A stretch of DNA of 64,000 nucleotides from Lepidonotus clava (taxonomy: Eukaryota > Annelida > Polychaeta > Phyllodocida > Polynoidae), in the NCBI GenBank assembly GCA_936440205.1, contig OW387133.1:47208374-47272373 (forward strand), read 5' to 3'. Under the pieces are notes generated by a model. It ran no database searches, had not been told where the DNA came from, and worked only from the letters and a program-made list of their open reading frames with translations. Within the stretch, counting starts at the first letter, position 1. Each line of letters begins with the position of its first letter. This document shows, one piece after another, positions 1-12,871 of the stretch. Position numbers and translations under genes: made by a program.

Positions 1-539
1 ACATCGAGAATATCTATTAAGTTATTTATCTATATCCAAGAAATCTTGAAGATTTTATTTACCAGCTGGTTAATGAAATCCTTGCCACGGTTTGAAAAGA
101 ATCGCAGGCAATTTGCTTTTCTATATGCCCTCTATAGAAAATCGTATCTCAAACAAAACTCTTAAACTTATATTTCTGTTTATCGCAGTTTGCATTCTCA
201 AATACTATTTTGGATGTCACTTTAAAGGAAAACAAGTTTAAATAATAAACTCTCTCATGACCAGAGAACCATGGAGTAGTTGTCTCTCACGCCATTGGCG
301 ATGGCATATCTTGTTGCTATAACAACAAGCACTGACCATCCGTTCAGTTCAGGCCGATGTGGCCATGGTAAGGTCATATATAAAGACTTTCGTCCGAAAA
401 GCCTACTGCAATACAGAATAGTCTATCACGAAAAATAATCATGCAGATATACATTACATTTAAATTGAAAGCAAGCAACGAAAATGACGAAGAAAGTAAA
501 AACACACCCAACAGGGTGGTAGTCCCGCCTTAGAGTGCA

Positions 540-583
540 GACCGGGGGGGTGGGGGGGTGGGGTGGGGGGGTGGGGGGTGGGC
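540..583. repeat. G-run array, G-quadruplex candidate
   Basis: At least five runs of four to eight G separated by single T bases on the plus strand. Such spacing fits a very stable G-quadruplex. It lies in non-coding DNA. Confidence 0.7.
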
Positions 584-654
584 TAATAATGCAAAATGGA
601 AACATGGTTCCCATTTCTCAGCAATAGTCGACAGTGTGACCTACATTGCATCAT

Positions 655-693
655 GAACACTATACTAGGTTATTGAACACTATACTAGGTTAT
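655..693. repeat. Tandem duplication of a 20-bp unit
   Basis: GAACACTATACTAGGTTAT occurs twice head to tail with one base between copies. It is simple replication slippage in intergenic DNA. Confidence 0.85.
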
Positions 694-2345
694 GTGATCT
701 TATCTGCGCGTGGTCAGAACAACATGTTAGAAAACAAATATTTTCTACATTCCCAGAGACCCCGTTTATACCCTCAATATGAAAGTCATTCGGACGGAAG
801 GCCTTAAGCCAAAGGTTCAACTCAAACCTATGTATGCAATTTCCGTGTTATTTGGAGTACGCCCCGTATACAGGAGAGCAGACTTACTGGTAACCTTCCA
901 GACATGGTCTAATTTCTCCGAATGAATAGTGGCCTATATGGCTGGATGGCTGCACCAGTCTAACTTTGAAACCTACCTGAGGTGCACTGTCCGTAGAAGC
1001 AGTGTTAGTTGTTCAGCTTTTGTTCATACAGTTAGCGTGGTACCGTTACAGGAAGACCTCCCATTAGCACTACTACCTACTTTACTTAGTGTTCAACCAT
1101 AATGGTTAAACCAACTAAGTCCGAACTAATACCATAAAAGGTAAAGTTCTAATGAAGAGACCCTCATTACAGACCTTAATCCCAAGAACCTTCATAACAG
1201 ATGTGAGGCAAAGTGGCCATGCAGCCTTTCTCTCCTGCATGTCTACTTGAGTTGTCCATGGTATATCTCTCTCTGATGCTATTTTTCCGAATGTTATTTT
1301 ACGGCTCAAACCAGTGCACATTTTATCAAACATAGGTACTATTTCTAAAGGGAATACACATTGGGTACATTCGAAGATAGCTTTTGGTGTAAACCACTGC
1401 ACATTTATGTCATGCCAAACGCCCAACCGTGAATGTATACACTATTGGATATTTGTAAGTGTTATTAAAATATGTATAAGCCCTTCAGAGCCATTAACTT
1501 CCTATAAATAAACTAATGGTCTAACACAGTAAACTAAAAAGTGTTTAAGCCATTGAACAAAGAGGAGGAGGCACATGCATACAGACAGAGATGTGATACG
1601 ACTGGCGGAAACAGGACCACTTACTGACTTAGGCCCAGGTCAGATTAAGGTCATGTGCGACCGACCTTTTCCCACTACTCTAACCTCACCGGCCCACCCA
1701 GTACTTTCTTCCAGTGCATGTAGCCGCCAGTCCCCATCTCCTTTCAACAAAGGTTACTGGTGGAGCGGAATACTCCAGTGTTGGCATGGGAAGAATAGTG
1801 TGAACGAAGCATACAGTTATGGCAGCGCTATGTTGCACTATGGAGAGCATTGTTCATAGAATATGGTCCGCGCTGTAAACGACGTTTTAAAATGACAGCT
1901 TAATGCGTTAAGTAAATACAATAGACATATTAATAAATTCAGTCTTATTGCAACTACCAATACAAGATTCGGCAAGGATGCCACGCTTGAAATACTACCA
2001 AGGACACTGTGTGTGTAACTGCTGTCAATATAAAAACAGAAGTATATGCAACAAATCTTATATGGTAACATATGGTCTTTTCTTCAGTTAACTCACTTAA
2101 TTAGTGCATTCCAGATTTAAGATTATGGAGATCAATATCAACTATCTTGTCATTTGTTATTTGCATATATTTATCATTCATTTATCAAATTCATTCATTA
2201 CACGTTGATATAAAGCAAATGTTCATATATTTTCTATAAGTTTTGCTGTGTTCTTGTCGACAAAATCAGTCCAAGTTAACCTGCAGGTGACTAAAATACT
2301 GTAAATCAGCTATCCGTGGTGGGGAGAATTGCCAATAAATCAGAG

Positions 2346-2628
2346 CAGGCTAGGAAAATTCGTCCAATTTTCTGGTCGCCAGAGGACGACCAAAATTGAA
2401 AATCTGGTCGTCCACATCTACTTATAGATCGTTCCCATTAATGGTACAAATTATGATTTTTAAACAGCTATTGAAATAAGCCAAGGGTTGATTATTTCAT
2501 TGAAGATCAATCAATAGTTGCTTTGAAATATCTGGTCGTCAGGAGGACGACCAGAAATAATTTTCTGGTCGTCCACACCAATTTTCTGGTGGTCGACAAC
2601 ACGCGGACACACAGATTTTCCTAGTCTG
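2346..2628. mobile_element. hAT-like miniature element with CAGGCTAGGAAAAT ends
   Basis: Terminal inverted repeats CAGGCTAGGAAAAT and ATTTTCCTAGTCTG bound 283 bp. The interior is built from repeats of TCTGGTCGTC and its complement GACGACCAG, giving several internal palindromes. CAG-to-CTG ends suit hAT elements; the flanks share only CAGAG, so the 8-bp target duplication is unclear. No transposase is present. Confidence 0.65.
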
Positions 2629-4555
2629 CAGAGATTTTAAGACAGCGTCACTTCTGATAAGTTATTGAATCAATTTAATACATTAATCAATGGGATTAAA
2701 CAAAGCTATACAAATCATTACAAATTATATAAAGTCGTTTCCAAACTGTTGTAATGATCCATTATCATATCTCCATAGGTTAAGGCTCGGCAAAAACCTA
2801 TATCAGCGATATTAAGGCTGCATTCCGGTTCCTTGTATACTATTTTTCCATTAGTATTAATTCATGGCCTAAACATGCATGAGGTTAAACTGTACTACTT
2901 GGACCGATAAATGCCTCAAGTGAGGTCAATAGGCGTGTCTGCTGAGATCCACATAACAGTGCTCAATAATTATGTATACGTAATGCCCTTTGCCAATTAC
3001 ATGTACATTTGTATTAGATAATATCACACGTATACTCTCAATCTTACCTTAATCAATTACACACAGAGAAATACGCCTGTATACGCTGCTTCCCATGCCT
3101 TATCCGAAGGGGGTGTAATAAGTACCTCCGTGTTGTGTGCCCATGTGCAACAGTGCAAGGCAAGCAGGTCAGTAGGGTATTGCTGTGTAATTGTGTTTGT
3201 GCCTTGGGTGGAGCTCAGGGCGAGAACTTGCCAAGTAGCAGTACATCCTCAAAATTTTGATGACCCGACACCTGTTTCTGTGTTACAGTGCTGCATTTAC
3301 TTATTTCAAAACCTTTCCTGGTAAAGTAGAAACTATTACGTCTATGATTGCAGATAACACACATTTACATGTATATATGTTTTATCAAATGATTAATATA
3401 AGGCCTAACAACCTTGGGGCTTGGTTGGGCCCCAGACCCTGATATCTAGAGGCCGTATCCAAACCTAAGGGGCCCATAATTATTTCATTACACCATTAAG
3501 CGGAGAACATATAATTATAGCATGTTAATAGTAGAAAGATAGGCCGAAAAGTTCCTTCTTCAAATAATTTTTTTCCTTTTAACGGGATGCAACAATTATT
3601 TGCATCACATTCTCACGAGTATTTCCTCTCTTCTAATTAGGAGAGGAAACGTCCGTCTCAAAACCCATGGAAGGTGGGCAAGACATTTTCTTGGATCGTT
3701 AATTATTCAAGGTCGTTTCGTTCCGCCTCCCATATCTTGGGCGCACTTCGATTCTCCAAACGGGAAATCAATAAACTCATCAATGGGTATTTTCACATCT
3801 TAGGAGCTGCCTAAATCAGAGTGGAGCTGCTGTAAGGTGCCAGGGCGTTATCGACAGCCTCGGCAATAGATGGCCGAATAACTAGCAATATTTCCTACAC
3901 ATTCGATTACAAGTAAATTGGATCCAATATCTGGCATCTATTTCAAGAATGTTCAAGGCAATTGACTTTCACACCAAAGAGGTCTGAGGTAAAAACGATG
4001 AAGAGTCAAAACGTATGTTTTACATGGAACGTATTTTCAAAATTGATATGATAATAAACGGAACTCAGAAGCCCTAAGGCAATTAGAGATCTAATGATCT
4101 GTCAGGTTGTTTTAGATTGAAGATTTCTTCACACCACTTCACATCAATGATGCACTTACTTTTAGCTGTTCACTACAGGTGGTTGATCCAGGAAAACATC
4201 TCTCTACTCTTCCCAGTAAAGTATGAAACACTGACTCTATCATACTATGCATGTATCTGGGCCATGGTGGTTCCTTCGAGGCTCATAATAAACGTGCTAC
4301 ACATTTCAATGTATCTAGGCCATGGAGATTCTTAATGACAAACGTGCTACGTATGCATTTCTATTCTGACTCATTTGAATTCATGAAACCACTGCAGAGA
4401 TCAAAGATTATACTCTAAAGGGTCCCTCAACACTTAAAAACATGGCCTACATATGCTGTGATTGATCGAGACATTCTTAGTTTCTACTACTAAGTATGGT
4501 ATATATAAAAAAAAAATCTCTATCGTACTCTCCACTCACAGCGAGTAGGACTCAC

Positions 4556-4710
4556 CTTGTGTGCTGGGATCAGTGCAAAGTGCTCACAGGGGGCAGCAAG
4601 CTGGTGCACGATACAGTGAAGGTGTTAGACCACTGTGGTGTAGGCGAGGGGTTTAGGGTGGGGTGGGAGGCCCAGAAAGTCGATGGTGCGGTGGTGGTGA
4701 TCAGTATATA
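4556..4710 (-). promoter_or_regulatory. Candidate TATA promoter and first exon on the minus strand
   Basis: On the minus strand a TATATA element (4710-4705) is followed about 30 bases on by a plausible start region, then a GC-rich stretch ending at a strong donor, CACAAG then GTGAGTCC, at 4555. The whole 4.55-4.92 kb block is far more GC-rich than its flanks. No coding frame is convincing, so this would be a 5' non-coding exon of a gene running left, perhaps out of the window. No further exon was recognised in 1-4500. The call rests on the spacing of TATA, GC-rich block and donor only. Confidence 0.25.
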
Positions 4711-4978
4711 GGCAGCTGATTCTACTTCCCATTCATCGGAGGAGCCTAGCAACGACAGGCTGGTGCCACGTGGCCGGCCCCCGGTGCGGGCCTCTCCACC
4801 CGCCATCAGCCGCCGACTGACTGAGGCACGGCCGCCGCATGGGGGCCTCATTAATAGGAACCTCTTATCATACTGGCCAACATGTAGGAGCCCGCCGTGC
4901 TCACTGAGCGGTGACGGATGGGTCGGAAACGGCTTCGTCAGGGTTAATGATAACTATAGGCCTAATAGTGTGGCTGGA

Positions 4979-5097
4979 TGATGGGGGGATGGAGGAATGG
5001 AAGGACAAAGGGGAGAGAGATGAGGGAATGAGGGATGAGATGAGGGAGGGGTCGATGGAGGGAGGGAGGGAATATGGTAAAGGGGAAGGGAATGAGT
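4979..5097. repeat. Polypurine tract of about 120 bp
   Basis: Almost pure G and A on the plus strand, with many GGGA and GATGAG words. The matching open frame on the minus strand is a low-complexity serine/proline translation of this tract, not a gene. Mirror-like purine tracts can form triplex DNA and often lie near promoters. Confidence 0.75.
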
Positions 5098-5975
5098 TGG
5101 TTGGACGGAATCAGTAGTTGGTTGTGTCGTTAATGAAGGGGGACTAATGAATCTCCTAATCAGGATAATTAGATAACATTTCAATCATAGCCAGTGGCTG
5201 CCTCAGGTTTTTGACGTCGACCTAGATCTACGCACTAAAATGAGCATGGATTATAAAGATCAATAGATAGCTTATAAAATCCGTTAAGAAACACTCCCAT
5301 GTCACGCAGACCGATTCGTTCCCTGGTATATTACCTAAGTGGAGGCTGCGGTTTGGTTGTCCATGGAATTGAATACTGGGCGTGGGGCTCAAAACTGCTA
5401 GTTTCAGTGGTCGGTAAGTTCGTACCGTCACATGGCATCTGTGTTTAAGGCCTATATATATAAACATAAGTAGAACCTAGGGTTCAGAACCAGGACCAAG
5501 CCTCAGGACCAAAAGAACTGAATATGGTCGGCTCATATGATTAAATCATATAGATAATCATTTACAAAAATCCCAAATATAAACTACGTATAATTCATAT
5601 TTAAGTTCAAACTAAAAATTTGAGGTTTAAATACTAAAAATACTCTTTGGATGTATATTATCATATTTTATATGAAATACGGTGAACTCTGATGTAAATG
5701 TACATTTGAAAAATTCAAAATTAACATGTTAACTTTCTTAGAATTTAATGTTAGATTTAAGGTTACAAGGTCATGAATTCGTTGTATTGTTTATATAGCA
5801 GAATGATATTACAAAATTAAGCATTCATGTACGCCCACTGGTGCAGCAACGAAAACCGGAATAAATCCGAGCGTTGACCAGTTTAATCAAAGTTAATAAA
5901 AAAAAAACAAAAAAAAACGAGTGTACACCCATTCCAAGACGTGCAAAAGATAAGGAGTATATGACATCGGGCTGG

Positions 5976-6130
5976 CAGGGGCGTAGCCAGCCCTAAAGTC
6001 AATGGGGGTTCCAGGTAAATCTAAGGGGGTTCCGACATACATTTTTGGCAAGATTTCTTATATCTTACTTATATTTCTGGAAATGTAAGGGGGTTTCAGA
6101 CACCCAGGAATCCCCCTGGCTATGCCACTG
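5976..6130. mobile_element. hAT miniature element with CAGGGGCGTAGCCAG ends
   Basis: Ends CAGGGGCGTAGCCAG and CTGGCTATGCCACTG are imperfect inverted repeats of a very widespread hAT type (CAGTGGCGTAGCC). The interior of about 125 bp has no coding capacity. Flanking bases (GGGCTGG and GGCCGGT) may be a worn target duplication. Confidence 0.8.
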
Positions 6131-7007
6131 GGCCGGTAATAAGGTTTCCACATTTTTCAATAATGTGTGTAATGAATTAAACAAGTTGGCCGATTGAGGG
6201 GATTGAAGAGATTGATCATTTGAAAAAATGAGAATTTCGCCCGATTGGAATTAAACGTAGGACGCTAAAGAGAGATATTAATGAATAAAATATTTTGATG
6301 GTAGGTCCGAAAAAATGACACTATAGTGACAATTTAACAAATAATTTAATCTTTGAATCATAGATAAGTGCTTTCGGAGCCTCCATAATACATTGACAGT
6401 GTTGGAGGGGGCTTAGGCCTAGCCATTTTTTCATACCATCTGTAAAATATTCTTGCAAGCGTTTCCAGGCCTAAAATATCAATCTATATTATGATATATA
6501 GGACCCTGAGATATATGGAAACATAGATATCAACATCACTTTAGTTTTGGTAGGGGTAATAGGCCTAGGGCCTAAAATAATTATTTTTCAGATTGTCAGT
6601 GTCCGACCAATGGCAATGCGCGTTAGGCCTCTCGCCGAGTTTAGGCCTAGATTTCAACGGTATCATTTCAAATGCTGGAAAAAAGATATTAACCCACCTT
6701 TAATGCCTGGAGTCCTGAATGAATGTGTATATCCTCCACAATTGATCCAGTTTTCCTGAGTTCACTGTATCGGTGCAGGCGTGCGGGGAGAGAACCCGAC
6801 AAAGGGTTGACGCCATGTTAGGTCCGACAGTGACAGTGTCCCCATGTCCGATCGATCCATTGTTTCCCCTTCGATACGAATGCATGGATCACGCATAAGT
6901 TTTCAATGCGTTGTATGCGTTTAAGGGTATCCAGTCGTCCAAAATATATATATTGAAAGCATCATATTGCGCGGTAATCCAGGTATCCAGGCGGAGAAGG
7001 CGCAGCC

Positions 7008-7088
7008 CCCGGTAACAACCAGCCCTCAGACCTCAGACGGCTGGGTGTAGTCGTCCCAGCCGTCTGAGGTCTGAGCCTTGTCACCGGG
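7008..7088. repeat. 81-bp hairpin with perfect 21-bp inner arms
   Basis: Perfect inverted arms at 7025-7045 and 7055-7075 (CTCAGACCTCAGACGGCTGG and complement) around the 9-base loop TGTAGTCGT. Outer arms CCCGGTAACAA and TTGTCACCGGG add a second near-perfect stem, with a short asymmetric bulge between them. It could be a small-RNA precursor, a foldback element or a structured regulatory RNA. Confidence 0.85.
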
Positions 7089-7181
7089 CGGAGACCGAAG
7101 GATTCAGAGAAAATAGCACGATGCATTTACGCGTTTAGATGCGGTATTTCGCATTATTTTTGATTCTGGGACAGTGGGATG

Positions 7182-7212
<31 letters not shown>

Positions 7213-7714
7213 CTATTTATTTATTTATTCAGGTAACAAATCAAACTTGACGTCTGTTCTCCCCTTGTCTCCTGATTACATTATAATAATACAAGACCTT
7301 TGCAAATGGGCTTGTTCATGCTTATTTCTCTCTTTTACAAGATGATTTAATGAGATGAGATGAAGTAGGATGAATCTTATGTATGGGTCGAAATCTATAT
7401 GTGCATACCAATAACTAAGGTTAGATCGACTGATTTCATGGTGAAATAGGCCTGCAAAGTTGATGAATATTCAGAGTTTGACCTAGATCCCTTCTTCTCG
7501 GATCGAAAGCGAGGCTGGTGGGCGTAACTTGACCCGGTTAACACGGCGTCGGGTGACGATCGGATTTCTGGTTTTATTTGGTCAGATATCGATATAAATG
7601 ATCAATTGATGGTCTTATGGGACCTCAAACATCATGTACGATCCATATCAGATAGGAAATCGATCAATTCTATCGGATTATATATGTTTTCTGAGGTGAG
7701 TACGGCCATCACCT

Positions 7715-7724
7715 GTCACGTGAC
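7715..7724. promoter_or_regulatory. Palindromic E-box GTCACGTGAC
   Basis: This perfect 10-bp palindrome matches the high-affinity E-box bound by USF and MiT/TFE (CLEAR) factors. It lies 57 bases before the candidate ATG at 7781, where such sites commonly occur in promoters. The match is seen directly; regulation is inferred. Confidence 0.4.
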
Positions 7725-7780
7725 GAGCGCGACTGTGGGTTTTGCCAGGTTTTGCCAGGTTTTGCACACGGATTTTGCCA

Positions 7781-7882
7781 ATGGCGGATTGTACCACGAC
7801 CGCTTTACCGGAAGAATTGGTAAATAAGGCATGGGGAGCTGGTTCCCGCAATCATAGATATATAGAGGAAAATGTATGCAAG
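7781..7882 (+). CDS. Candidate first coding exon of an unrecognised plus-strand gene
   Basis: An ATG in the context GCCAATGGCGG opens a frame of exactly 34 codons (MADCTTTALPEELVNKAWGA, then a further 14 residues ending NVCK), followed directly by a good donor, AAG then GTAAGG. CAAnATGGCGG is a known start-site context of many housekeeping genes (YY1-type element). A GTCACGTGAC palindrome lies about 57 bases upstream and a TTTTGCCAGG direct repeat just before the ATG. I do not recognise the peptide, and I could not find following exons before PSMA6 at 14.5 kb. They may be short, or this may be a decayed or spurious start. Confidence 0.4.
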
Positions 7883-10800
7883 GTAAGGGTCCACCAGCAT
7901 TTGGGGGTTGTTATCGGCGAGTGGGCAAAATCCAATACATTCTAGTTTACTGCTGATCATTGTACACGAAAGTCCGAGCGCTGTCCTTCAGACAATTTCG
8001 CCTGATACGCTTTGGTTTGCTTTCGTACTCATTTGATCCCTTTGGTTTCGCTTGGGCGAAAAATAAGGACTCAGTGGTGTTGCATTATAGCATTCATGTC
8101 TGATCAAGGCGACCGTCTATTAGAGACAACAACATGTTATCAATGTTTATCCCATCAATGCCTGCGTAACAGTCAATATAGAAACCTCTTAGGGCTCTCC
8201 TTTCCTTTTGATGTGACGATCACCAGGAAGCTCTATGTTTATATTGACTAGGCTTGGTATGCCGTGCTGGGAGACAGTCATCTCAAGAAAAACCTTCGTT
8301 CTACAGATATATAAATGATGTTATAACCTGACTTTCGTCGCTGCAATATATTATTTATATTTACTAATATAAATACGATCAATGAATTTAATTTGTATAG
8401 GGCATGTGTCGTCATTTCCTATTTGTGTTGTCGTCATTTCCTATTGTGTCGAATAGATTATCCGCACCGTTATTTTTGAGTATCGTTATTTCTAAACGTA
8501 ACTGGTTTAATATGTTCCACAGATATCAACAATGAAGTACCTGCGCATACTTGAGGCCTGGAATGTATTATATATAATGTTACTTTTCTGATTATACATT
8601 GTATAATTTTTTATTTTACGTATGCAAGACAAAGCAGGATAACCTGATCACAACGTCTGTACAATCATACACTTGCCAGTTCCAATTATCACTGAATACC
8701 TCATAAACATACTATCGGTGTTGCACCTGAATGTAATACCCAAATATTTCGATCGTTGACATACCATATTACACTGGTGGTCTTATATCGTTAAAGAAGA
8801 AGCTTTAAAAAACCTTCAAGCATTTCCATTAAACTGAATTGATAAAGTAAAATTGTGTTACGTTCGAGATTAACCTTAATGATATATTAAAAAGCGGGAT
8901 ACAAAGCAACACAAGGAATACAATGACAATCTTATACAAATTTATATAAGTAAAGACCTTGTTTTGACATAATCACATGGCCATTTTCGTGATCATCATG
9001 TGTGCATATTTACCACGTGGCCATTTAAACCCCACAAACTTTTAATATCTAAATAACAATAATTGTTCATTATATTTTCATGAGTTTATTTTAGGTAAAT
9101 TTGGCATAAACACGAAATTCTACTAAAATTTTCCAGTAAGAGACCAAGCCCATTCATGGAGACGTCGTCTGCCAACGTCTATAATAATAAAAGGCATGTT
9201 GTTATACACCATGTAATCTTACTAGGACGTTACATGAAGTACATACATAGACATTTCCCCGAATTTGAGACCCAGCAATTCCACTTTTTAGAAATACCTT
9301 TTTGTACTAGACATAAGGTTTTCTGTAGAAAAAAGGAATTAAAGGGAAAAAAGGAAAGAAAGGCAAACATGTCAACACACCACCTTAACCAACAGCTTGC
9401 TTGATACTAAAGGGAAAAGTGGCAACACACTATAAACATTTTTGTGGATCAGAAATTGAAAGAATAAAATATAGGATACAAGTACAAAGAATCAATACAT
9501 GGTCGCTCCACCACCATGGTCGCTCCACCATATATCATAATTTGGATTACTTGCTAGTTCACTTAGATGTATTTCACTTAGAAACCAAAACCAGGGGTAA
9601 AGCTGAGACAGGAATAAGGAGAGAAACCAGGTAACCAAAGGCCACTCAGTATATTAGAACCCATGGTTACATACCTTATGATATTCCTTCTTAAAAATTA
9701 GAGAATAGAAGAAAAAATAGATGAATTAACACAAACTGGTGTTTTGTCACAATTAATTAAAGAGAACTAAGGCTACAAAAAATTTGAATTCTTATATTGA
9801 TTTAATACTATCCGTATATATATGTCAACATTACTAATACACTCGATGCAAACCTCTACTGCTGGGACAAGAGAGTCAAATTTCCATTCTGATATGAATA
9901 ACTTAACAGTATACATCGGTAAACATTTGTTGGCCTCCATTTGATAACAAAGTAGGAGGGTATTTTATCCAGGCATTATCCGGCATACATTCATTTCCTA
10001 ACACCATTTACGCAACTCAATTGCAAATTGGTTAGTAGGCTAATAATGTTAGTTTTCCTCATTGACACCTTCAAGCGTTCCCATAGGATGTAACAAAATA
10101 TCGTTTATTTCGATTAACATACTCACTAAAAGATGTCTGCAATGTTATTAAGACTTCATTACGTAAGAAACGGAGACTTCAGATATCTTCAACTTCCAGA
10201 TTAGAAATCTACATTCATCCATAAACTAGTTTATCATGGCATTCAAATGAATATCTTATGAACGATGACTTTTGTTAGTACAACAGAAAAAATATAATAT
10301 CATTCTCCGAAGAAAAGAGGCCAAAAGTTTTACGAGTATACGACAATAAAGGCGAAATAATTCAGTCTGCTGTACAATATGAATTATATGTGGGTAATAA
10401 TTTGGTTTGTACTTGTCTGCCTTCTGAAAGCCAAAAAAAAGGAAAGAAATGAACTCAACAGTTCAACTCAAATTTCCTTGTGACTTCTTTTTTTTGTATA
10501 ATATAAAAAAGCAGCAAAAATTAAAAATTAACTTCTCAGAATGCTTTCCAAAATATTCGTTGATATAGCAGTGTTAGTAATATTAGAAGCGACGACTTCG
10601 CCTTTTGAAAACAAAGGGATTGGGGGTGTTTTTGTTATTATAGATTAGTAATACGGTGTAATACCACAGTACTTGAAATGTTCTATTCTTTGTTGAAATT
10701 AAGAAAAAGATGGTGCATTCAGAAAAATATTTCTTTCTCTTCTGCAGAATTCTAAACGCTACATGATCATAAAACGATAACTGTCAGGATCTTAACGCAG

Positions 10801-12188
10801 TATGATACATACATAAACATTATCAACGCTCTATTCCAAATAATATTACATAAGAATCAGAATAAGAACAGGACAAAACATCCTTTTTCACGTTTCACTT
10901 TCAATTTGTTGTTAAACTATCAATTCCGTAAGTAATAATTTCTTGAAAAAAAATTACGAACAAAATGTGAAACTTTAACTTTTACAAATCTAAGTGATTT
11001 TTCAGATATTACGGTACGTATTTTGCGGCGATAGCCCTATCACCCTGAGTTGTATAAAGTCGAAGACATTTTTGTTTACAAAGGAGAGCGAACGTGGCAT
11101 CTTTAAAAGCATATTGGGAAAAAGCAGAAAGTATACTGCATAAAGCTTTACTGGGATGACCAGCAAGAGATTGAAATATTCCAAGGCACGTCTAAAGTGA
11201 TTATAGCCAACTTATTCTGAGTCATACCTTTTGCTTAGAAACCTCCGAGTATATATAATTGCCAATATGCGGAGGTCCCTGGAAGTGCAAGGAAAATAAC
11301 CAACAATCTAATGTGTACGTCAATTAAAACAAAGAAATTACTTCTTCTGTTAGACTAAATTGCTAGATATCATTTATATCAAACTGTGACCTAATTAAAT
11401 AACGAACAGAATACCAAGAACCTCAGTGAACACTTTTTTTTAAACGTAGTTGCTCACTTTGGACAAAAATATTAAATTGCAATATTTTTTAATGTACATG
11501 TACTCGAATTGAAAAACTTGCCCTGCAGCATCACCCGACTTCGTTCCGTAAACCATAGACATATACTTTTCTGGGCCGACAGTTATAGCTTGCGAATATA
11601 CATGTGTCAGCGCAACTGTGCACAAAAAAGAACTCAGCTAGAATAAGAATCAAATCAGTAATAGCAGGGGCAATCAGAGTCAATGAAATAATGACCTGTA
11701 CTGCCTTGGAATAGGTAGCACAACACACAAGGCATTTTAACCACAGACTTAACGGTCAACCCAACTATAAACCAATCATGGCCATGGGGGCGCACCTGCA
11801 GTGAATAAAAGTTTTTTTGGTAGCTTAATTCTCAGTCTCGATATGACATTGAAGGTCTGCGACGTTATGTTACCCTTTACTTAAGCATTGTTCCTTAACG
11901 CCTTCTAGAGAAACCTAATAATGATTTTATGTTTTTTTTAATCACTCAACTCAAGTATCTGGTAGATAGTTATGTTTATAAATGGATTTGCATTAAGATC
12001 GTCAACATGTTTCGAGTGATTAAGCTGGCCTAGTGAGATCACGAGGGAGAAAGATAGCCGTGATCTATGATGATAGATCATCCAAGTTATCATAAACCCT
12101 TTTATTGCAATTAACATTCTAAATCTTAGCTTTTTAAAGCAAGAAAAGAGGGAGAGCTATTTGCCACATTTTCTTAGCTGATTAATTT

Positions 12189-12403
12189 CAGTGTTCGAAA
12201 TTGAATATTCATTTCGGTGCACCATCCGGGCGCATAGGCTTCAAAAGTGTGCACCTAGGACCTCGTCAATTAATGCACACCCCTAATACATAGATATGAA
12301 AATCAACTGAAAAAAACATGTACACACAGGGTGCACACTGTGGAAAATCGTGCATCCGGTCTGGAAATGTGCGTGCCGGGCGCACCCTAAATTTCGAACA
12401 CTG
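12189..12403. mobile_element. hAT-like miniature element with CAGTGTTCGAAATT ends
   Basis: Perfect 14-bp inverted repeats CAGTGTTCGAAATT and AATTTCGAACACTG bound 215 bp. The interior contains repeated GTGCACC / GGGCGCA words in both orientations. AATTT flanks both sides, a possible part of the target duplication. No coding capacity. Confidence 0.85.
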
Positions 12404-12871
12404 AATTTTGATCAGTGGCTTGTGACTAGGGATTTCATTCATCACAAAAGGTAGTAACGCAAAGCCATCCCTCTTTAAAGTTATTTTGCAATGACATCAC
12501 TCCATTATGTGACCGGTCCAATTGATAATCATGTGGACCAAGAATTCCACACAAAGTTTGTCCATGACGCAGAGCCAGACTTTTAAGCCAAAAAAACAAC
12601 AAAGTTTTAGGCATTATTATCATCAGAACCAAGAATGCAGCACAACAATGAAATATACTATAAAAAGAATTAGGAGACACTTTTTCTGACATTGAATTAT
12701 CAAATAAATTATTTAAATTTCTAGATCTAATTCAGACATTGCAATTTGCAGTGGTGTAGGAAATCTGCAGGGGAATCAAGAATTACGGTGTGACAGGAGT
12801 AACGTTAATTGCTAATCATAAGACATTAGTTGAAGACAGACTTACAGATGTCAGTTTCACACATGCAGACT

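Larger units (their letters stand above)
1..4555. other. Intergenic: no gene recognised
   Basis: No exon with recognisable protein similarity on either strand. Contents are a G-run array (540-583), a 20-bp tandem duplication (655-693), a hAT-like miniature element (2346-2628) and a short dispersed repeat around 2250-2340 that recurs near 31.9 kb. Open frames here are short, low-complexity or without coding character. Confidence 0.6.
5098..7700. other. Intergenic: no gene recognised
   Basis: AT-rich sequence with no credible exon. It contains a hAT-type miniature element (5976-6130), a long hairpin (7008-7088) and a poly-T run from 7182 followed by a TTTATTTATTCAGG-type sequence resembling the tail side of the SINE at 44 kb. 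Confidence 0.55.

Noticed and set aside
373-383. TATATAAAG as a promoter TATA box
   Set aside because: No exon, start codon or donor of any quality follows at a suitable distance.
4954-5184. Serine/proline-rich minus-strand frame
   Set aside because: It is the translation of a polypurine tract; any long purine run gives such a frame.
12435-12692. 85-codon minus-strand frame with a hydrophobic N-terminal part
   Set aside because: No family recognised, AT-driven codon use and no splice or promoter signals around it. Kept only as a remark.
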